Positions 11,888-23,997 of a stretch of DNA of 64,000 nucleotides are shown here, in pieces. Below the pieces are notes generated by a model that worked only from the letters and a program-made list of their open reading frames with translations, was not told the origin of the DNA and did no database searches. This DNA comes from Adiantum capillus-veneris. Its lineage: Eukaryota; Streptophyta; Polypodiopsida; Polypodiales; Pteridaceae. The position numbers were made by a program, and so were the translations under genes. The DNA lies in contig CM043971.1 of assembly GCA_014529385.2 (NCBI GenBank), forward strand, positions 53,603,209 through 53,667,208. The letters are read 5' to 3'. The stretch's first letter is position 1. Each line of letters opens with the position of its first letter.

Positions 11888-14800
11888 ATGGCATCTTCTC
11901 AAAGTGAGACTCTTTACAACATAAAGAAGCTGGATGGCACAAACTTTCCATTCTGGAAGAAGCAGATTTGGCAGGTTTTGGTGCAGAAAAAACAAGTGAA
12001 GCCACTGAAGCTCAAAGGGGAGAGACCAGAAGGTATGGCTGAAGATGAGTGGGAAGAACTTGACGAGTTAGCTTGTTCCACAATCATGCTGACACTGGCA
12101 GAAAATGTTTACTTCAACGTAGCAGAAGAGACTATAGCGTATGGCGTATGGCAAAAGCTATGTGATATGTACGAGAAACAAAGTGCTGCTTCTCAGATTT
12201 ACTCGCTCAAGAAATTGGTGGATTTGAAGATGAAGGAAGGGACAGCCATGTAAAATCATCTGAATGAATTTCACACAATTTTCAGCCAGTTAACAGCACA
12301 GGAGATAGTCTTTCCAGATTCAGTGAAGGCTATGTTTCTCTTAATCACTTTGCCAGACAGTTGGGATACTTTTCGTACAGCGTTAAGTAATTCTGTCGCG
12401 CCAGAAGGTCTTACAAGTGCCAATGTAGAAGGCAGCTTGCTCACAGAGGAAGTGAACAGGACGAACATTGACAAAGGCAAAGGCAATAGTGCTTTGGTCG
12501 TTCGAGGGAGACAACAGTTTAAAGAGAAGAAGGGTAAGAAGGCACAAAACCGAAGTAAGTCTCGTGATTCAAAGTCAAAGGATGACATAGAATGCTACCA
12601 TTGTGGCAAGAAGGGTCACATGAAGCGAGACTGTACGAAGTGGAAACAAGAAAAAGGAAAAACAAAGAGTTCTGAGCAAGATGAAAAGAAGAGTTCAGTG
12701 AAGATTGAAGAGGTGAATGTCACAGGATCTGGTTCAGACAGTGATTCTGGTATAGCAGCTGGTGACATCTTCCTTACAAGCAATCTTGATTCTGTTTTCT
12801 TGACTGCAGAGGATGGACATGCTATGAGTGATTGGATTATCGACTCAGGGGCATCTTTACATGTTTCTCCGCACAAAGAGTGGTTTACATCATATGTGGC
12901 TACTAAAGATTATGTCAGACTTGGCAATGAGCAGGTTTGTGACATACTTGGAGTGGGAGATGTGCAGTTGAAGTTTCAGAATGGCTCTTCTTTATGGCTC
13001 AAGAATGTCAGACATGTTCCAGCAATCCGAAAGAGCTTGATTAGTACAGGGAAGTTGGATGATGCGGGTTATGTGACAGTTTTTGGGAACAGCGCTTGGA
13101 AGATCTCCAAAGGTTCGATGACTGTAGCACATGGCAGCAAGTCAGGAACTCTGTACACTTTACATGTTTCAGAGGTTAAAAACCATGTAATTAATGTGAT
13201 TGAGCAGCCAAGTGTGTCACTGTGGCATCGTAGGTTGGGACATATGTCAAAAAGAGGAATGGAAATACTTTCTCATTATGGTTATTTGCCTGGCTTTTCA
13301 TTTCAAGATTTCGAGTTTTGTGAGCATTGTGTTAATGGTAAGCAAACACAAGAACCGCACAGATCAAAGAGGAATCGTAGGGACGAACGGTTAGCTCTTG
13401 TACACAGTGACCTATGCGGACCAATGCCTAGTTTGTCACTAGGGGGAGCAGCGTACTTTTGTACATTCATAGATGACTATTCTCGCAAAGTATGGGTTTA
13501 CCTCTTGAAGCACAAGGATGAGGTGCTCAAGGTCTTTAAGACATTCTTGCAGCTGGTGGAGAATCAGAGTGGTCAAAAGCTGAAGTGCTTGAGAACTGAC
13601 AATGGTGGAGAGTACGTTTCCAAAGCTTTTCAAGACTTTTGTGAAGCAAAAGGGATTAAGCGGGAACTTACTGCACCATATAATCCTTCACAGAATGGGG
13701 TTGCAGAACGTATGAATAGGACCATACAAGAGAAGGTCAGAAGCATGTTGTCAAATGCTGAGTTGCCTGATGGATTTTGGGCGGAAGCAGTGGCTACAGC
13801 AGTCCATTTGATCAATAGGTCTCCTAGTAGGGTTCTGGATAAGAGTGCAGTGGCCGAGATGCTATGGACAGGCAAGGCACCTTCGTATAAGCATCTCAGA
13901 GTCTTTGGTTGTGAAGCTTATAGCCATATTCCTAAGGAGTTCAGAAATAAGTTAGAACCAAAGAGCAAGAAGTGTATATTTCTTGGCTACGGAGAATCGG
14001 GCGAGATGGGTTACCGGCTTTGGGATCCTGAGTCCAGAAAGCTTATTCGTAGCAATGATATGCATTTCAATGAAGCCAAGTTTCACGCTAAGCCAGAGAA
14101 GACAGAGGAGATCAGAAGAGTTGTCTTCAGGGAAGATGGACCTAGTGCTAGCACATCAAGACAGCATGGTCAGGCTCAGGAACAGCCTATAGTGGCTAGA
14201 GAGGCAGAATCAGTTGTGGTGAGACGTTCTGAGCGTGTCTCCAAACCACCTGATCGTTATGTGCCATCTCTAAATTATGTCATGCTCACAGATTGCGGAG
14301 AACCATCTTGTTACAAGGAAGCATTACAAGTGGTTGACTCGAAAAAATGGCAGTTGGCCATGCAGTCAGAGATGACAGCTCTGCATAAAAACCAGACATG
14401 GAAGGCTCTACCTTGTAAATGGGTTTACAGGTATAAGATCACCGCTCATGATAGTCAGCCAAAGTACAAAGCAAGGCTTGTTGCCAAGGGCTTTAAGCAA
14501 GAACAAGGCATTGACTTTGATGAAGTCTTCTCTCCAGTGGTCAAGATGACTACATTGAGATGCTTTCTTGCATTGGTTGCTATATTGGATTTGGTGTTGC
14601 ACCAAATGGATGTCAAGATAGCGTTCTTGCATGGTGATTTAGATGTGGAAATTTACATGCAGCAGCCAGAAGGGTTTGTTGAGAAAGGCATGGAACATTT
14701 GGTATGCCAGTTGTTAAAGAGTCTTTATGGCTTAAAACAATCACCGAGGGCATGGTACCATAAGTTCCACCAGTTTATGCTTTCTCAAGGCTACAAACGT

Positions 14801-15826
14801 AGTGAGTTCGATCACTGTCTATATACAAAGAAGGCTAAGTATGGCAGTTGGCTGATCCTTATTTTGTATGTGGATGACATGTTGATTGCTGGCAAACACT
14901 TGGAAGAAATTTCAGCTTTGAAGTCAAAGATGGCAAAATCGTTTGACATGAAAGACATGGGTGAGGCAAGTCATATACTTGGTATGCGCATTGAGAGAGA
15001 CAGATCAAAGAAGTTGATTTGGTTATCTCAAACAGAGTATATTGACAAGGTTTTGCAACGTTTCAATATGGAGAAGGGAATGGCATTGAGTGTTCCATTG
15101 CCACCATATGTGAAACTTAGCAAACAAGATTGTCCTGTGTCTGAAGAAGAAAAGGCTGAAATGGATAAGATTCCATATGCGTCTGCAGTGGGTAGTTTGA
15201 TGTATGCAATGATTGCTACACGTCCGGATATTGCATTTGCAGTGGGAGTGGTTAGTAGATATATGTCAAATCCCGGCAAGAAACATTGGGAGGCAGTGAA
15301 AGGTATCATGAGATACTTAAAACATACAAAGAGTATGCGCATATGCTATGGTAGTCAGGATTTGAGTGTCAGAGGATACACTGACTCAGATTATGCAGGA
15401 GACTTGGATAAGAGGAGATCTACATCAGGCTATGTCCTTACATTGGCTGGAGGTGCCATATCATGGCGATCTCGATTACAAGATTGTGTTACACAGTCTA
15501 CTACTGAAGCTGAGTATGTTGCAGCAAATGAGGCATGCAAAGAAGCTATTTGGCTTGGTAGATTGGTTGCAGACTTGGGAATCAAAGTAGATATGCCAGA
15601 GTTATATTGTGATAGTCAAAGTGCTATACAATTGGCAAAGAATCCAGTGTTCCATTCGAAGACTAAGCATATTGATGTGAAATATCACTTCATTAGGGAA
15701 GTACTTGAAGACAAGCAGATACAACTGCTAAAGATCCACACCAAGGACAATCCTGCTGATCTACTCACAAAGGGACTTCCAGGAGAGGGCTTTGTGCATT
15801 GTCGTGAGTTATTGGGCATTGGATAG
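11888..15826 (+). pseudogene. Copia gag-pol polyprotein with a single premature stop
   Basis: I chose the ATG at 11,888 (MASSQSETLYNIKKLDG), typical of a gag start; the upstream TTG is not needed. The frame runs 1,312 codons and is broken only by TAA at 12,251 (codon 122), inside the gag phrase preceding NHLNEF, where CAA is likely ancestral. Zinc knuckle CYHCGKKGHMKRDC is at codons 236-249. Protease WIIDSGAS is at about codon 319. Integrase has its HRRLGH region and D, D, E at 13,409, 13,598 and 13,706, giving the expected D-x35-E. Reverse transcriptase YVDD is at 14,867-14,878, and RNase H ends with KTKHIDVKYHF and DNPADLLTKGL. Every catalytic motif looks intact. Readthrough of the stop, or supply of gag in trans, could still allow movement. 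Confidence 0.93.
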
Positions 15827-15899
15827 ATGGCAGCCATGTAAATCTTTGTACATTTATGTTCATAGATTTACAGTTACTTAAAGTGCCACATTGGACTTT

Positions 15900-15910
15900 A
15901 AGTGGGAGGT
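15900..15910 (+). other. Polypurine tract of the Copia element
   Basis: AAGTGGGAGGT directly abuts the 3' LTR, as expected for plus-strand priming. Confidence 0.88.
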
Positions 15911-16124
15911 TGTTGGGATTAAAGCCCAAGTGGCCTCTTATGCGGATATGGCCGGCCGCCCGCCTAACTCACTTACCTCTAACTCTTTGTATATACTAAC
16001 TTATACTTTGTGAATACTAAGGTATTGGAGATAACCCTTCTAACAGTTCTCTGCGTACTATACTATGTAAGCTCACTGTGTGTGTGTGTGAGAGAGTCGA
16101 CCCACGCTCCGCTCCGCGACTTCA
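15911..16124 (+). repeat. 3' LTR of the Copia element
   Basis: 214 bp, TGTTGGGATT to CTTCA (TG...CA ends), same length as the 5' LTR. Confidence 0.94.
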
Positions 16125-16129
16125 ATAAA
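16125..16129. repeat. Target-site duplication ATAAA (right)
   Basis: Partner of 10,628-10,632. The array text resumes directly afterwards with TACCAAGGAGACCATGG. Confidence 0.85.
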
Positions 16130-16215
16130 TACCAAGGAGACCATGGAAAGGTACTAAATCCAATACTACAGTAGTTAGTAGTGCCAAAGTGTATTGTATG
16201 CACCAAAGACCAAGG
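16130..16215. repeat. Continuation of the interrupted 550-bp array unit
   Basis: The text GAGACCATGGAAAGGTAC, and then the phrase on to GTATGCACCAAAGACCAAGG, follows the same order as the intact units at 9.3-9.4 and 9.9 kb. Confidence 0.8.
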
Positions 16216-16388
16216 ATGTTGATGTACAAGGGAAACCTTTGACTATATGCACAATCCAAAATTTCAAGATGTATTACCAAAATGCATTACACAACTACCA
16301 ATGAAGTATCAAATGTACCTAAATTCCCTAATGTAAAACATAGGAGTCCCTAGTCAGATAGACAAACTAGGACCAACGGATCATTTAC

Positions 16389-17771
16389 CATGCCTGCTCC
16401 TGCTCAAGCTCCATTTGGAGCTTTTTTATGTCCTCGGTGACCCCTAGGCATTGTAGCATGCGTTGGTTTGCTGCAAGATCAACTTCCACCTCCTTTACCT
16501 CTTCATCATTAATTGAAATTTGGTTTTGGAGCTCTTGCAGTCGCGTTGTATACAATTTGATGTCTGCCTTTATCTGCTTGGCCACATCGTTGGACCCCTC
16601 ACACCTAAGAAGTGCCTCCTTTTTTAGCTAGATCGAGGTCCTCATCTCAAAGAGCCTATCCATATAGTGTGCTTTCTCTTAGCCGGCATCCTCTCCACCA
16701 ATAACTCCAAATCAGTGACATAGTCACAAACCGACAAATTATGATGATAAACTGTAGCTGGCCCGGTCTCCGTGCACAAGTTGTTTCCAGACTATGTAAT
16801 GAGAGGTTTTTTCCCGCTGTGATGGGTAGCCTCAGAGACACCATTTTCCTTTCTCCAACCATCAATCTTCCGCTCAAGCCCTCTCCTCTTGCTCTACACA
16901 TCTAAATAACATTCTCACCAAACTTGGCCCATGCCACGGTGTAGCATGTAGGGTATTTCATCGCAGCATGGCACCTCTCAAAAGTGTACCCTCAATCAAA
17001 CTTTGTTGTAATCTCTCCATAAGATGGTGGTGCTTGATACATCTTGTGGAAGATCAACCTGCAATCATCTATGAAGCGAGTGTGCACATGATTAAGATAG
17101 ATCTTGGCACCTTTGTTGTGCTTAAACTTGAACATTGTTAACCGCTGATCCTCTGGTAGTATAACTTCATTTAGATCCTTTGGAAGCACCCCTACTAGGC
17201 TTAGCCCATACTCCTCGTGTAGCTCCTCTGCTATATGAAAGAATTTTGTGAGCATGGGGGAATCTTCCATTCTAATTTTCCCTACAAACATCAAGTCAAT
17301 TCACACATTCCAAATAGTTAGAATGCTTTTTTTTACAACATACAAATAGTATCAAATCTCGTAACATGCAAATTGGTATGTGTAGTGCAAATCTCAAACA
17401 TGCAGCTTGCACTAGGACACATGCAAGACCTTGTTTTAAAAATTAGCTACCCTAAACCCTAAAAACTACATCATTTATTTATGTATTGATATACAGATCA
17501 AACAATGCTCAACTAATATGCATTAATAGTGTTGCATGCAAAAATGTTCAATGTGCAGTTTTCATCACAACATGCACAACTCACCTTTGCTCTTCAATGT
17601 AGACCTATTGTTGTTGGCAAGGAAAGAAGACCCTCCATGTTCAGATTGCACAATTGAGAAACTCAGCTTGCTTGTGCAAGTATTCGGTGTCCTCACTTCC
17701 TTGGACGGCACATTTGGTGTGGTCTTGCTGCTGTGAGGAGATGTGAGCTTGGATTTTCCCTTGGTAGGCAT
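16389..17771 (-). pseudogene. Decayed spliced gene of unknown function with coiled-coil end
   Basis: Minus strand. ATG at 17,771 (MPTKGKSKLTSPHSSK) opens an exon ending at 17,585 with a GTGAGT donor. The next exon starts at 17,281 after TTTGTAG and keeps the frame (KGKIRMEDSPMLTKFF). It contains HNKGAKIYLNHVHTRF and DDCRLIFHKMYQAPPSY, then a TGA in YGEITTKFD-stop-GYTFERC and a TAG further on. After frame changes the last part (IKADIKLYTTRLQELQNQ ... MELEQEQAW) is a predicted coiled coil. I do not recognise the family. It may be the 5' part of the gene whose zinc-finger/HAD part lies at 6.7-8.7 kb, but the exon phases I could test do not join cleanly. Confidence 0.45.
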
Positions 17772-18199
17772 GGTTGCTCTCTCACGAGTGGAGTTACTAG
17801 CAGCAGCAGCCCTCCATGGGGACCTCATAGCAACCAAAAAAGGAGACACCAAGAAGAGGTTGGAATGATCACAATGAAGAGGATGGCCACACAGCACAAC
17901 TCAATGCAGAGGAAGCTTGTGATGTGACAATCGGCCTGTCAGTTCCAAGCGCAGAGGATAGCTCATCTTGCACACGAGAGAGAACAATTTGAAGTGGTTG
18001 TCCTTGCAATTATTACACCACACACACATGTTTTCTGTCAAAAGTAGCTCATAATATAAAATTGGGAGTCCCCCCCCCCCTCCCCCCAAAATAACAATAT
18101 GACATCTTTTGTTTTATGGCCATAACAAAGCAGCACCAACTAGGTGAATTCAAAATTGGTCTTTTTTTTTGTACCACCAATATGTGCTTTCACCTTGTT
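17772..18199. other. Non-coding, with C homopolymer
   Basis: Short frames only. A run of ten C, a T and six more C lies at 18,070-18,086. No recognised feature. Confidence 0.4.
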
Positions 18200-20940
18200 G
18201 CACCTGTGGTGATCTTCATTATCCCTCATGTCCCTTGGAATTTGCATCCAATGTCGGTTCTAAAAGCACATTTGCCAAAGCTAATAGAACTACTCAATGA
18301 GAAGATTAGGATGGGTATTTGGAGCCTTCTTGTGTGCCGTATTTAGGCAGATGGTTCATCGTGTCTAAGAAGAATGGAGATTTGTGTTTCATACAGGACA
18401 TGCAGCATGTAAACAAAGTTACCATAAAAAAGGTGGGTAAAGGACCAATTGTGGATGAATTTATAGAGGCATTTGTAGAAACGTCAATTTACTCAATGGG
18501 AGATATCTATTTAGGGTACGATCAATTTCAACTACATGTTTGACAGTAGACATTTGAGACTGGTAAGGATGTGTACCTTACCTCAAGGAGCAATAAATTC
18601 AATTGTACATATAATGAATGGGATGACCAAGGTTCTACATGACTTCATACCTAAAATCATAATGCCATTTCTTGATGATGTACCCATAAAAGGATGTGAA
18701 GAGAAAGACAAAGATGAAGCTATGGATACGATGGGGTGTTGTAAGTTTGTTGCAGACCATATTAAAGACCTCCAGAAGATTTTTCTTGGGGGGGGTTCAC
18801 TGTTCAGTACCCCCTATATAACGTGCGTTCATAAGAAAACCCCCTCTTTTAACATGTTTAAAATGACCCCTTATTTTAGGAAATTTTTCCAAAATTGAAT
18901 GTAAAAAGCCCTTATTTTAATGTATCTCTGCTAAATTGCCTAAATTTTTTGCATTTAAAAACCCCTCCTTTTGAACTCACGGTATACATTAACATGATTA
19001 CATAGCGCACCTCCCCTCGAGAGATTTTGTCAAGGTTGGAAGAAGTTAATCTAATTCTATCAAGACAAAAAGCTGTATTTTGAGTTGATCGCGGGGCATA
19101 TGTGTGGCCCTTATGGTAGAAGGCCTTGTTCAAAAAAGATGGATGCAATCAAAAACATGAAAGAAACATGTACAACTATCATCACTAAAGTTCAAAGATT
19201 TCTTGGTGCTTGCATATAATATCTTATTTGGATACAACATTATGCACATGTAGTAGATCTTGTTTATAGGTTTTTGAGTAAGAAGCAAAAGTTTCAATGG
19301 GAAGAAGAGAACACAAAAACCATGAGGAAGCTAATGAGCTACTTCTTTCATCACCAACCTTGAGAAAAGTAGACTATGGTGTGAAAGACTTGTCATTGTG
19401 ATAGTGGACACGAGTCCTACAGGGGTAGAATGGGCAATAGGGCAAGATGATGACAAAGGAAAAAGGTATGTGGTGAGGTTTGGGGCTAAGGTTCTAAGTT
19501 CTCACCAATGAGATTATGCGCATGTAAAAAGGGACTCTATGGGGAGTGGTCACAACATTGAGGTGTGACAAGGAGTACTTGATAGGGGCATCGATGGTTG
19601 TGGAAACTGCTTTGTTGCCTCTTCTTGGAATGATTAAAAATTTTTCAACTCTTGACGTTGCTATCCTACGATGGATAGCTTACATAAAATCCTTAAATCT
19701 TGAGTTTAATCATATTGTAGGGAAGGACAATCCAATGTCATTGCTCATGCAAAGACTAATCATGCATGTTTTTTATCTGCACTTGAGTCCTTCTCATGGG
19801 AGCTATATGAGGGTGAGTGTCTCTTGATAGGTCACTACTTAAGTACCTTGCAAAAATAGGATGATTGGACAGAGAAAGAATTTAAGAGGATAAGAAGAAA
19901 ATCATTTGGGTACTTCTTGAAATATGGCTACTTATGGAAGCATACAAAACAACGAGATGGAACACTTTTGCAAGTAGTGTGTGATAAGGCTACTCAACAA
20001 GAGATTAACATGGATTTCCATGAAAGTTTACGGGCAAGATTTTGAGGTGCATGTGCTACATTTGACAAAGATTCAAATTAGAAGAAAGGTATTGGTGGAA
20101 AGGGATGTATAAGGATGTGACTGAGTTTGTGCAATCTTGTGTGACATGTCAAATGTATTACAATGTACAAAAACTGATGGACTACATCCTACTTATCCAT
20201 TGGAAATAAATTACAAATGGGTTATGGACTTGGTGAAAATTCCCTTGGGACTTTGGAAAATGAAGTGTTTGGTGCTTGCAAGAGAAGATTTTTTAATCAA
20301 GTTGAAGGGCATGCATTGAGGACAAAGAATACAGAAGCTATATGCAAATTCCTTCTTGAAGATATGATTTGTTGTTATGGATGTGTGGAGAAGATAACTG
20401 AAGATAGAGGAGAATTAGTTGAATTGAACATGTAGTTCTTACATGGAATGAATTTCCATGGGAAGATGAAATTGGTAGAGAATAACTTCTTGCATTGTAC
20501 ATATGGTAATTAGAAAGAATACCTGAAAGACCTAAAGACATTGAGCTTGCAAAAGCTCAACTAAAGGATGCAAGCTTGAAAAACAAAGATAGATTTGACA
20601 AGAGATATAGGCTCATACCAAAAACCATTGAATAAGATGATTGGTTATTGGTGCACGATAATATCCTTGAAAACAAACATTCCACAATAAGGAAGTTTGC
20701 AAGAGATAGTTTGGTCCTTATGTTATTAAGCATGTGCATGAAAATGAAACTTACACCTTGAATAAATTCGATGGGACAAAAATGAAAAATCCCATTGCAT
20801 GAAAAAGAGTTAGATTGTTAAAGAAGAGGGGATGCTGATCCATTTTGTGCACAACCAAGTGAAGATGATGTTGGATCCAACTATATGAAAACGGAGGAAG
20901 AAATTGAAGATGTGGTGTCTTATTGTGAGTTTTGATGCTT
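18200..20940 (+). pseudogene. Ty3/Gypsy pol relic (RT, RNase H, integrase)
   Basis: Plus-strand blocks in Ty3/Gypsy order, in several frames. RT: RWFIVSKKNGDLCFIQDM (18,350), GYDQFQLHV (18,519), LPQGA (18,579), and active-site FLDD at 18,668-18,679. After a 237-bp insertion come RLEEVNLILS (19,033), GHMCGPYGRRP (19,096) and KFQWEEEN. RNase H region: VEWAIGQDD, VRFGAK and then RCDKEYLIGAS (19,562). The connection block IVGKDNPM is at 19,717. The integrase zinc-binding part ends CVTCQ (20,139), followed by a diverged core. The C-terminal tail NKFDGTKMKNPIA lies at 20,763. Stops and frameshifts occur throughout. RT grade and insert boundary are clear; lineage is not determined. Confidence 0.8.
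18785..19021. mobile_element. 237-bp MITE-like insertion inside the Gypsy pol relic
   Basis: Protein similarity stops after KDLQKIF (18,784) and resumes at LSRLEEVNL (about 19,025). The foreign block is flanked by AGATTTT on both sides (18,778-18,784 and 19,022-19,028), a candidate 7-bp target duplication. Its ends are roughly inverted: CTTGGGGGGGG at the left, and CTCGAGGGGAGG when the right end is read on the other strand. No coding capacity, so it would be a non-autonomous DNA transposon. Superfamily unknown; 7-8 bp duplications are seen in hAT-like or Mutator-like elements. Confidence 0.5.
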
Positions 20941-20984
20941 AATAAATACTATTGTGTCACATATCGTGAAGGATGTGCATATTC

Positions 20985-21000
20985 AAAGGGGGTGGATGTC
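20985..21000 (+). other. Candidate polypurine tract and 3' LTR start of the Gypsy relic
   Basis: CAAAGGGGGTGGA is directly followed by TGTCATGTTG at 20,997, 55 bp after the pol similarity ends. This is the place and form expected for a polypurine tract plus LTR start. The far LTR end and any 5' LTR were not found. Confidence 0.4.
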
Positions 21001-23400
21001 ATGTTGTGGCACATCCACAATGTCAAATAAAAAAATTCAACTCGCTTTTAACACTTTGTTATGCATGCATATTGTGTATATTCTAAAGCGGCTACTACAG
21101 TCGCTATCATGTACATACATATCTAGGGAGTCGTGGCTCTAGATGTGGCACCGTTGTGTATTTTTCCACTTGATAAGATGACTAATTTGTTTTTATAATG
21201 TACAGATTCCAAGTGTTTCATGGTGGCACTACAAAGATTGATGCAAGCAAAAACTGCCAAAAATAGCAAATAACAAGCAACGTCGTAAAATTGCATGGGA
21301 AGTGACCCAAAATAGAAAAGTGATGGAAAAAGATGCTTTTTTTTTTAATGCTTATGAGAGTGATCCAAAAAATTTAGGGATTTTTTATATTGTTTGGGAG
21401 CTTTTACATCAAAAATGGTCTTTTTGGGTAAAATTGACCTAAAAATGAAGTAGTTTTGGTCCAGCCCTTCTATGAAATTCACCTTATGGTTGCCTTATGA
21501 GTGTGTAGTGCAGTCCTGCCTATCCCCTATCTTGCATATGAGCTTGTGAGGTAGTTAATTAGGGTTTCCCTTCATCAAAATGGTGTGTGGGATTCAATAT
21601 GGAATCTCTTAAATCTCTACAAAATCAGAACATTGTTTGCATGAAGGTGGAAGCTTGTGTATTTCTTTCAACTATTTGAAGTTACAACTATGTAATTGGG
21701 GGCGAGACTACAAGATTCCATGAAAGAGGTTTGGGTTTTGGATGGGATTTGTGCTTGTATGAGATTTGAGGTTTTAGGGCTGAAACTTTAGTATTTTTAA
21801 TTTCTCTTTTTAAGTAAATTGGATGTGAATTGGTGATCCTTTCATCACGAAGTCACTTACAAAAATAAGCCGATTCCAAACACAATAGGAAAGAGGGTTT
21901 GTGATTGTTCTGTCACAAACACTCTTAGACTTTAATCCATCTTTAGGAAGAGGGTTGGTGATTTTCCATAAACACTTTTTCACAAAGTGTTTGTGATTCT
22001 TGTCACGAACTCTCATAGCCAAAGGTTTCGCACCTTCCTAGCTAGACCGCATACTTTTTGATAGCACACGCACACACAACATCTATGTATTATTTCTAAT
22101 TTTCTTTCCTTGAAATAGATATGGATGAGCAAGAAAAAGATCCCATCTTGATGAAAATCAAGAGGATCTTAAGAATTGTGGTAGACAAAGAATCCATCCA
22201 AGAGGATATGGTTAAGTATACTACTATGACTGCTCCCCAACTTGAACCAGTCGTCACACACCGTAGCCCCTCAGGAGGGCTCTTTGAGGGACCCTATTCT
22301 TGAAGGTGGCATCACATCCCCACTTGTGCATACACTTTTCGTGGAGACACAGGTGTAGTAGATGTAGGGCCTAGGTTCTATGACGCAGGCCGAGGGCGCT
22401 CCCTCATCACAAAGGCACCCCCGTTCGAGGTATGCAATAATCTCTTATGTACCTATGTGTAAATATCATGAAACCATCCAAAGAAAGTGTTGAGGCCGAG
22501 CAGCACCTATGAATTTTTTTAGATGAACACTCTGGCAGGAAGCACTAAAGTCATTGCATCCTCACCCTATATAATATCTTACATCACTTTTTGGTGCCCA
22601 ATGGGCGATACAAATTACCCGAGCCCTCTTTTGTAAATTCTAATTTGCGATGAATCCAAAGACATGAATGAGTATAATGATGTCAGTGGATTCACTACTA
22701 GCTCTCACTTTTTGTAAAATCATAGTATCCTCACTCCTTCTCTGGCCCTAGATATATGAGAAAAGGCCTCATTTTTTGGAGATAATCATTGTACATAAGG
22801 AAGAGAATGGGGTCTAGGAGGGCCTCTTTATTCGGCACTTTAAGGGAGTCAAATATCTAGTACTAAGAAAGCAAATAAAGGATATCTTTTGAATTCAAAC
22901 AAGCAAAACGGCTAGTTTCTTTGAATTCAAATTTTCCCCCAAAAATGAAATTTAACATCTAGCGGGAAAAACCAAATCATAAAACATATCTACGAAAAGA
23001 GCTTGGCATGTAGATTACATATCTATGATCTCCGCTTAAATTGGATATTGTATGTAGGAGTTATGGAAGGCCAAAAATCATAAAGTTTTCCATCCCCTAT
23101 TTTGGGGGGAAAAGTGCATCATTTGAACACTCTTACACCTCTCTTACACACCCACCATTCTTGCACACATGGCATGCATCTATTTGTCAAAATGTTAATC
23201 GCCCCCATAATCTCATGGCAAATAAAGAGGCCCTTCTAAACACCATCCTCTTCCTAATGAACCCACTTGAGAGCTTGTGGCGTAAAACTACCAACACTTG
23301 CGTTCTCGCATCACCTTGTGCGGGTAACCATTGTTATGAAACTTCATGTGTTTCTTCTACATACTCTAAGCTTCATGTGTATTGTTGTTTTGTCAAGTTT
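21001..23400. other. AT-rich, probably LTR-derived; no gene recognised
   Basis: Contains only short frames. A 61-codon frame at 22,121-22,303 (MDEQEKDPILMKIKR) follows a long leader-like stretch and could be the start of a decayed gag; the GGITSPLVHTL phrase continues in another frame. The 131-codon frame at 23,041-23,436 runs into a GT microsatellite and has no recognisable content. Confidence 0.35.
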
Positions 23401-23401
23401 G

Positions 23402-23478
23402 AGTGTGTGAGTGTGTGTGTGTGCGCGTGTGTTTGAGTGTGTGAGTGTGTGTGTGTGTGTGCGCGTGTGCGTGCGCCA
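23402..23478. repeat. Imperfect (GT)n microsatellite
   Basis: GTGTGAGTGTGTGTGTGTG-type tract with GCGC interruptions. Frames crossing it are artefacts. Confidence 0.85.
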
Positions 23479-23997
23479 CATTAAACGGTTTTTGCTCTAG
23501 GTTTCCTAGTGTGTTGAATTGTGATTTTTGGTCATTTGGTGTATCGAATGCAATTTTTGAGCTTGGACAGAGGTACGCACAACTAAGGAGGTCCAAAATG
23601 ACCCCTCATTTGTCATTTTTAGTCACGGTTGGTGGTGGAAACGGTCATGGTTGCTCACCTACCTCCCTAACTAACATGATGTTTTGAGTGCAAATTTAGG
23701 TTCCCCTTCGTGTGTATGCCCATGATCTAGGAGAATTTCAAGTTTGGAGCACATTTGGAGTCCCTATGACCACTTGCACATTATTTGACTGCACAGGAGG
23801 CTTTAGGCAGCTTTCATTAGTTTTGTCATTTTAGGTACTTGTGACACCTCTCTCCTCACTGTATTGTTACTTAGGACTTTGCATTCAACATTTCCATGCA
23901 CTAGTCGGGTCGGTTACAACCTCGAATTGACATATTTTATGTTGGTTTGAGTTCTCGCTTCGCTACTTCGTCCGATTGCCGGTGATCCACCAACATC

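Larger units (their letters stand above)
10633..16124 (+). mobile_element. Nearly intact Ty1/Copia LTR retrotransposon, 5.49 kb
   Basis: Complete architecture: 214-bp LTRs, primer-binding site, about 1 kb leader, one gag-pol reading frame, polypurine tract, and a 5-bp ATAAA target duplication. Domain order gag, zinc knuckle, protease, integrase, reverse transcriptase, RNase H is that of Ty1/Copia. The Tnt1/Tork-like flavour (short LTR, single ORF, CCHC knuckle) is an impression. The LTRs differ at 4 of 214 positions, so insertion is fairly recent. It sits inside the tandem array of about 550-bp period and splits one unit. One nonsense codon in gag probably makes it non-autonomous. Confidence 0.95.

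Noticed and set aside
18060-18086. C homopolymer as a telomere or quadruplex signal
   Set aside because: A single short C run without repeated G-run spacing; no support beyond simple sequence.
23041-23436. 131-codon open frame
   Set aside because: Ends in a GT microsatellite, has no domain-like content, and lies in LTR-like DNA; probably chance.
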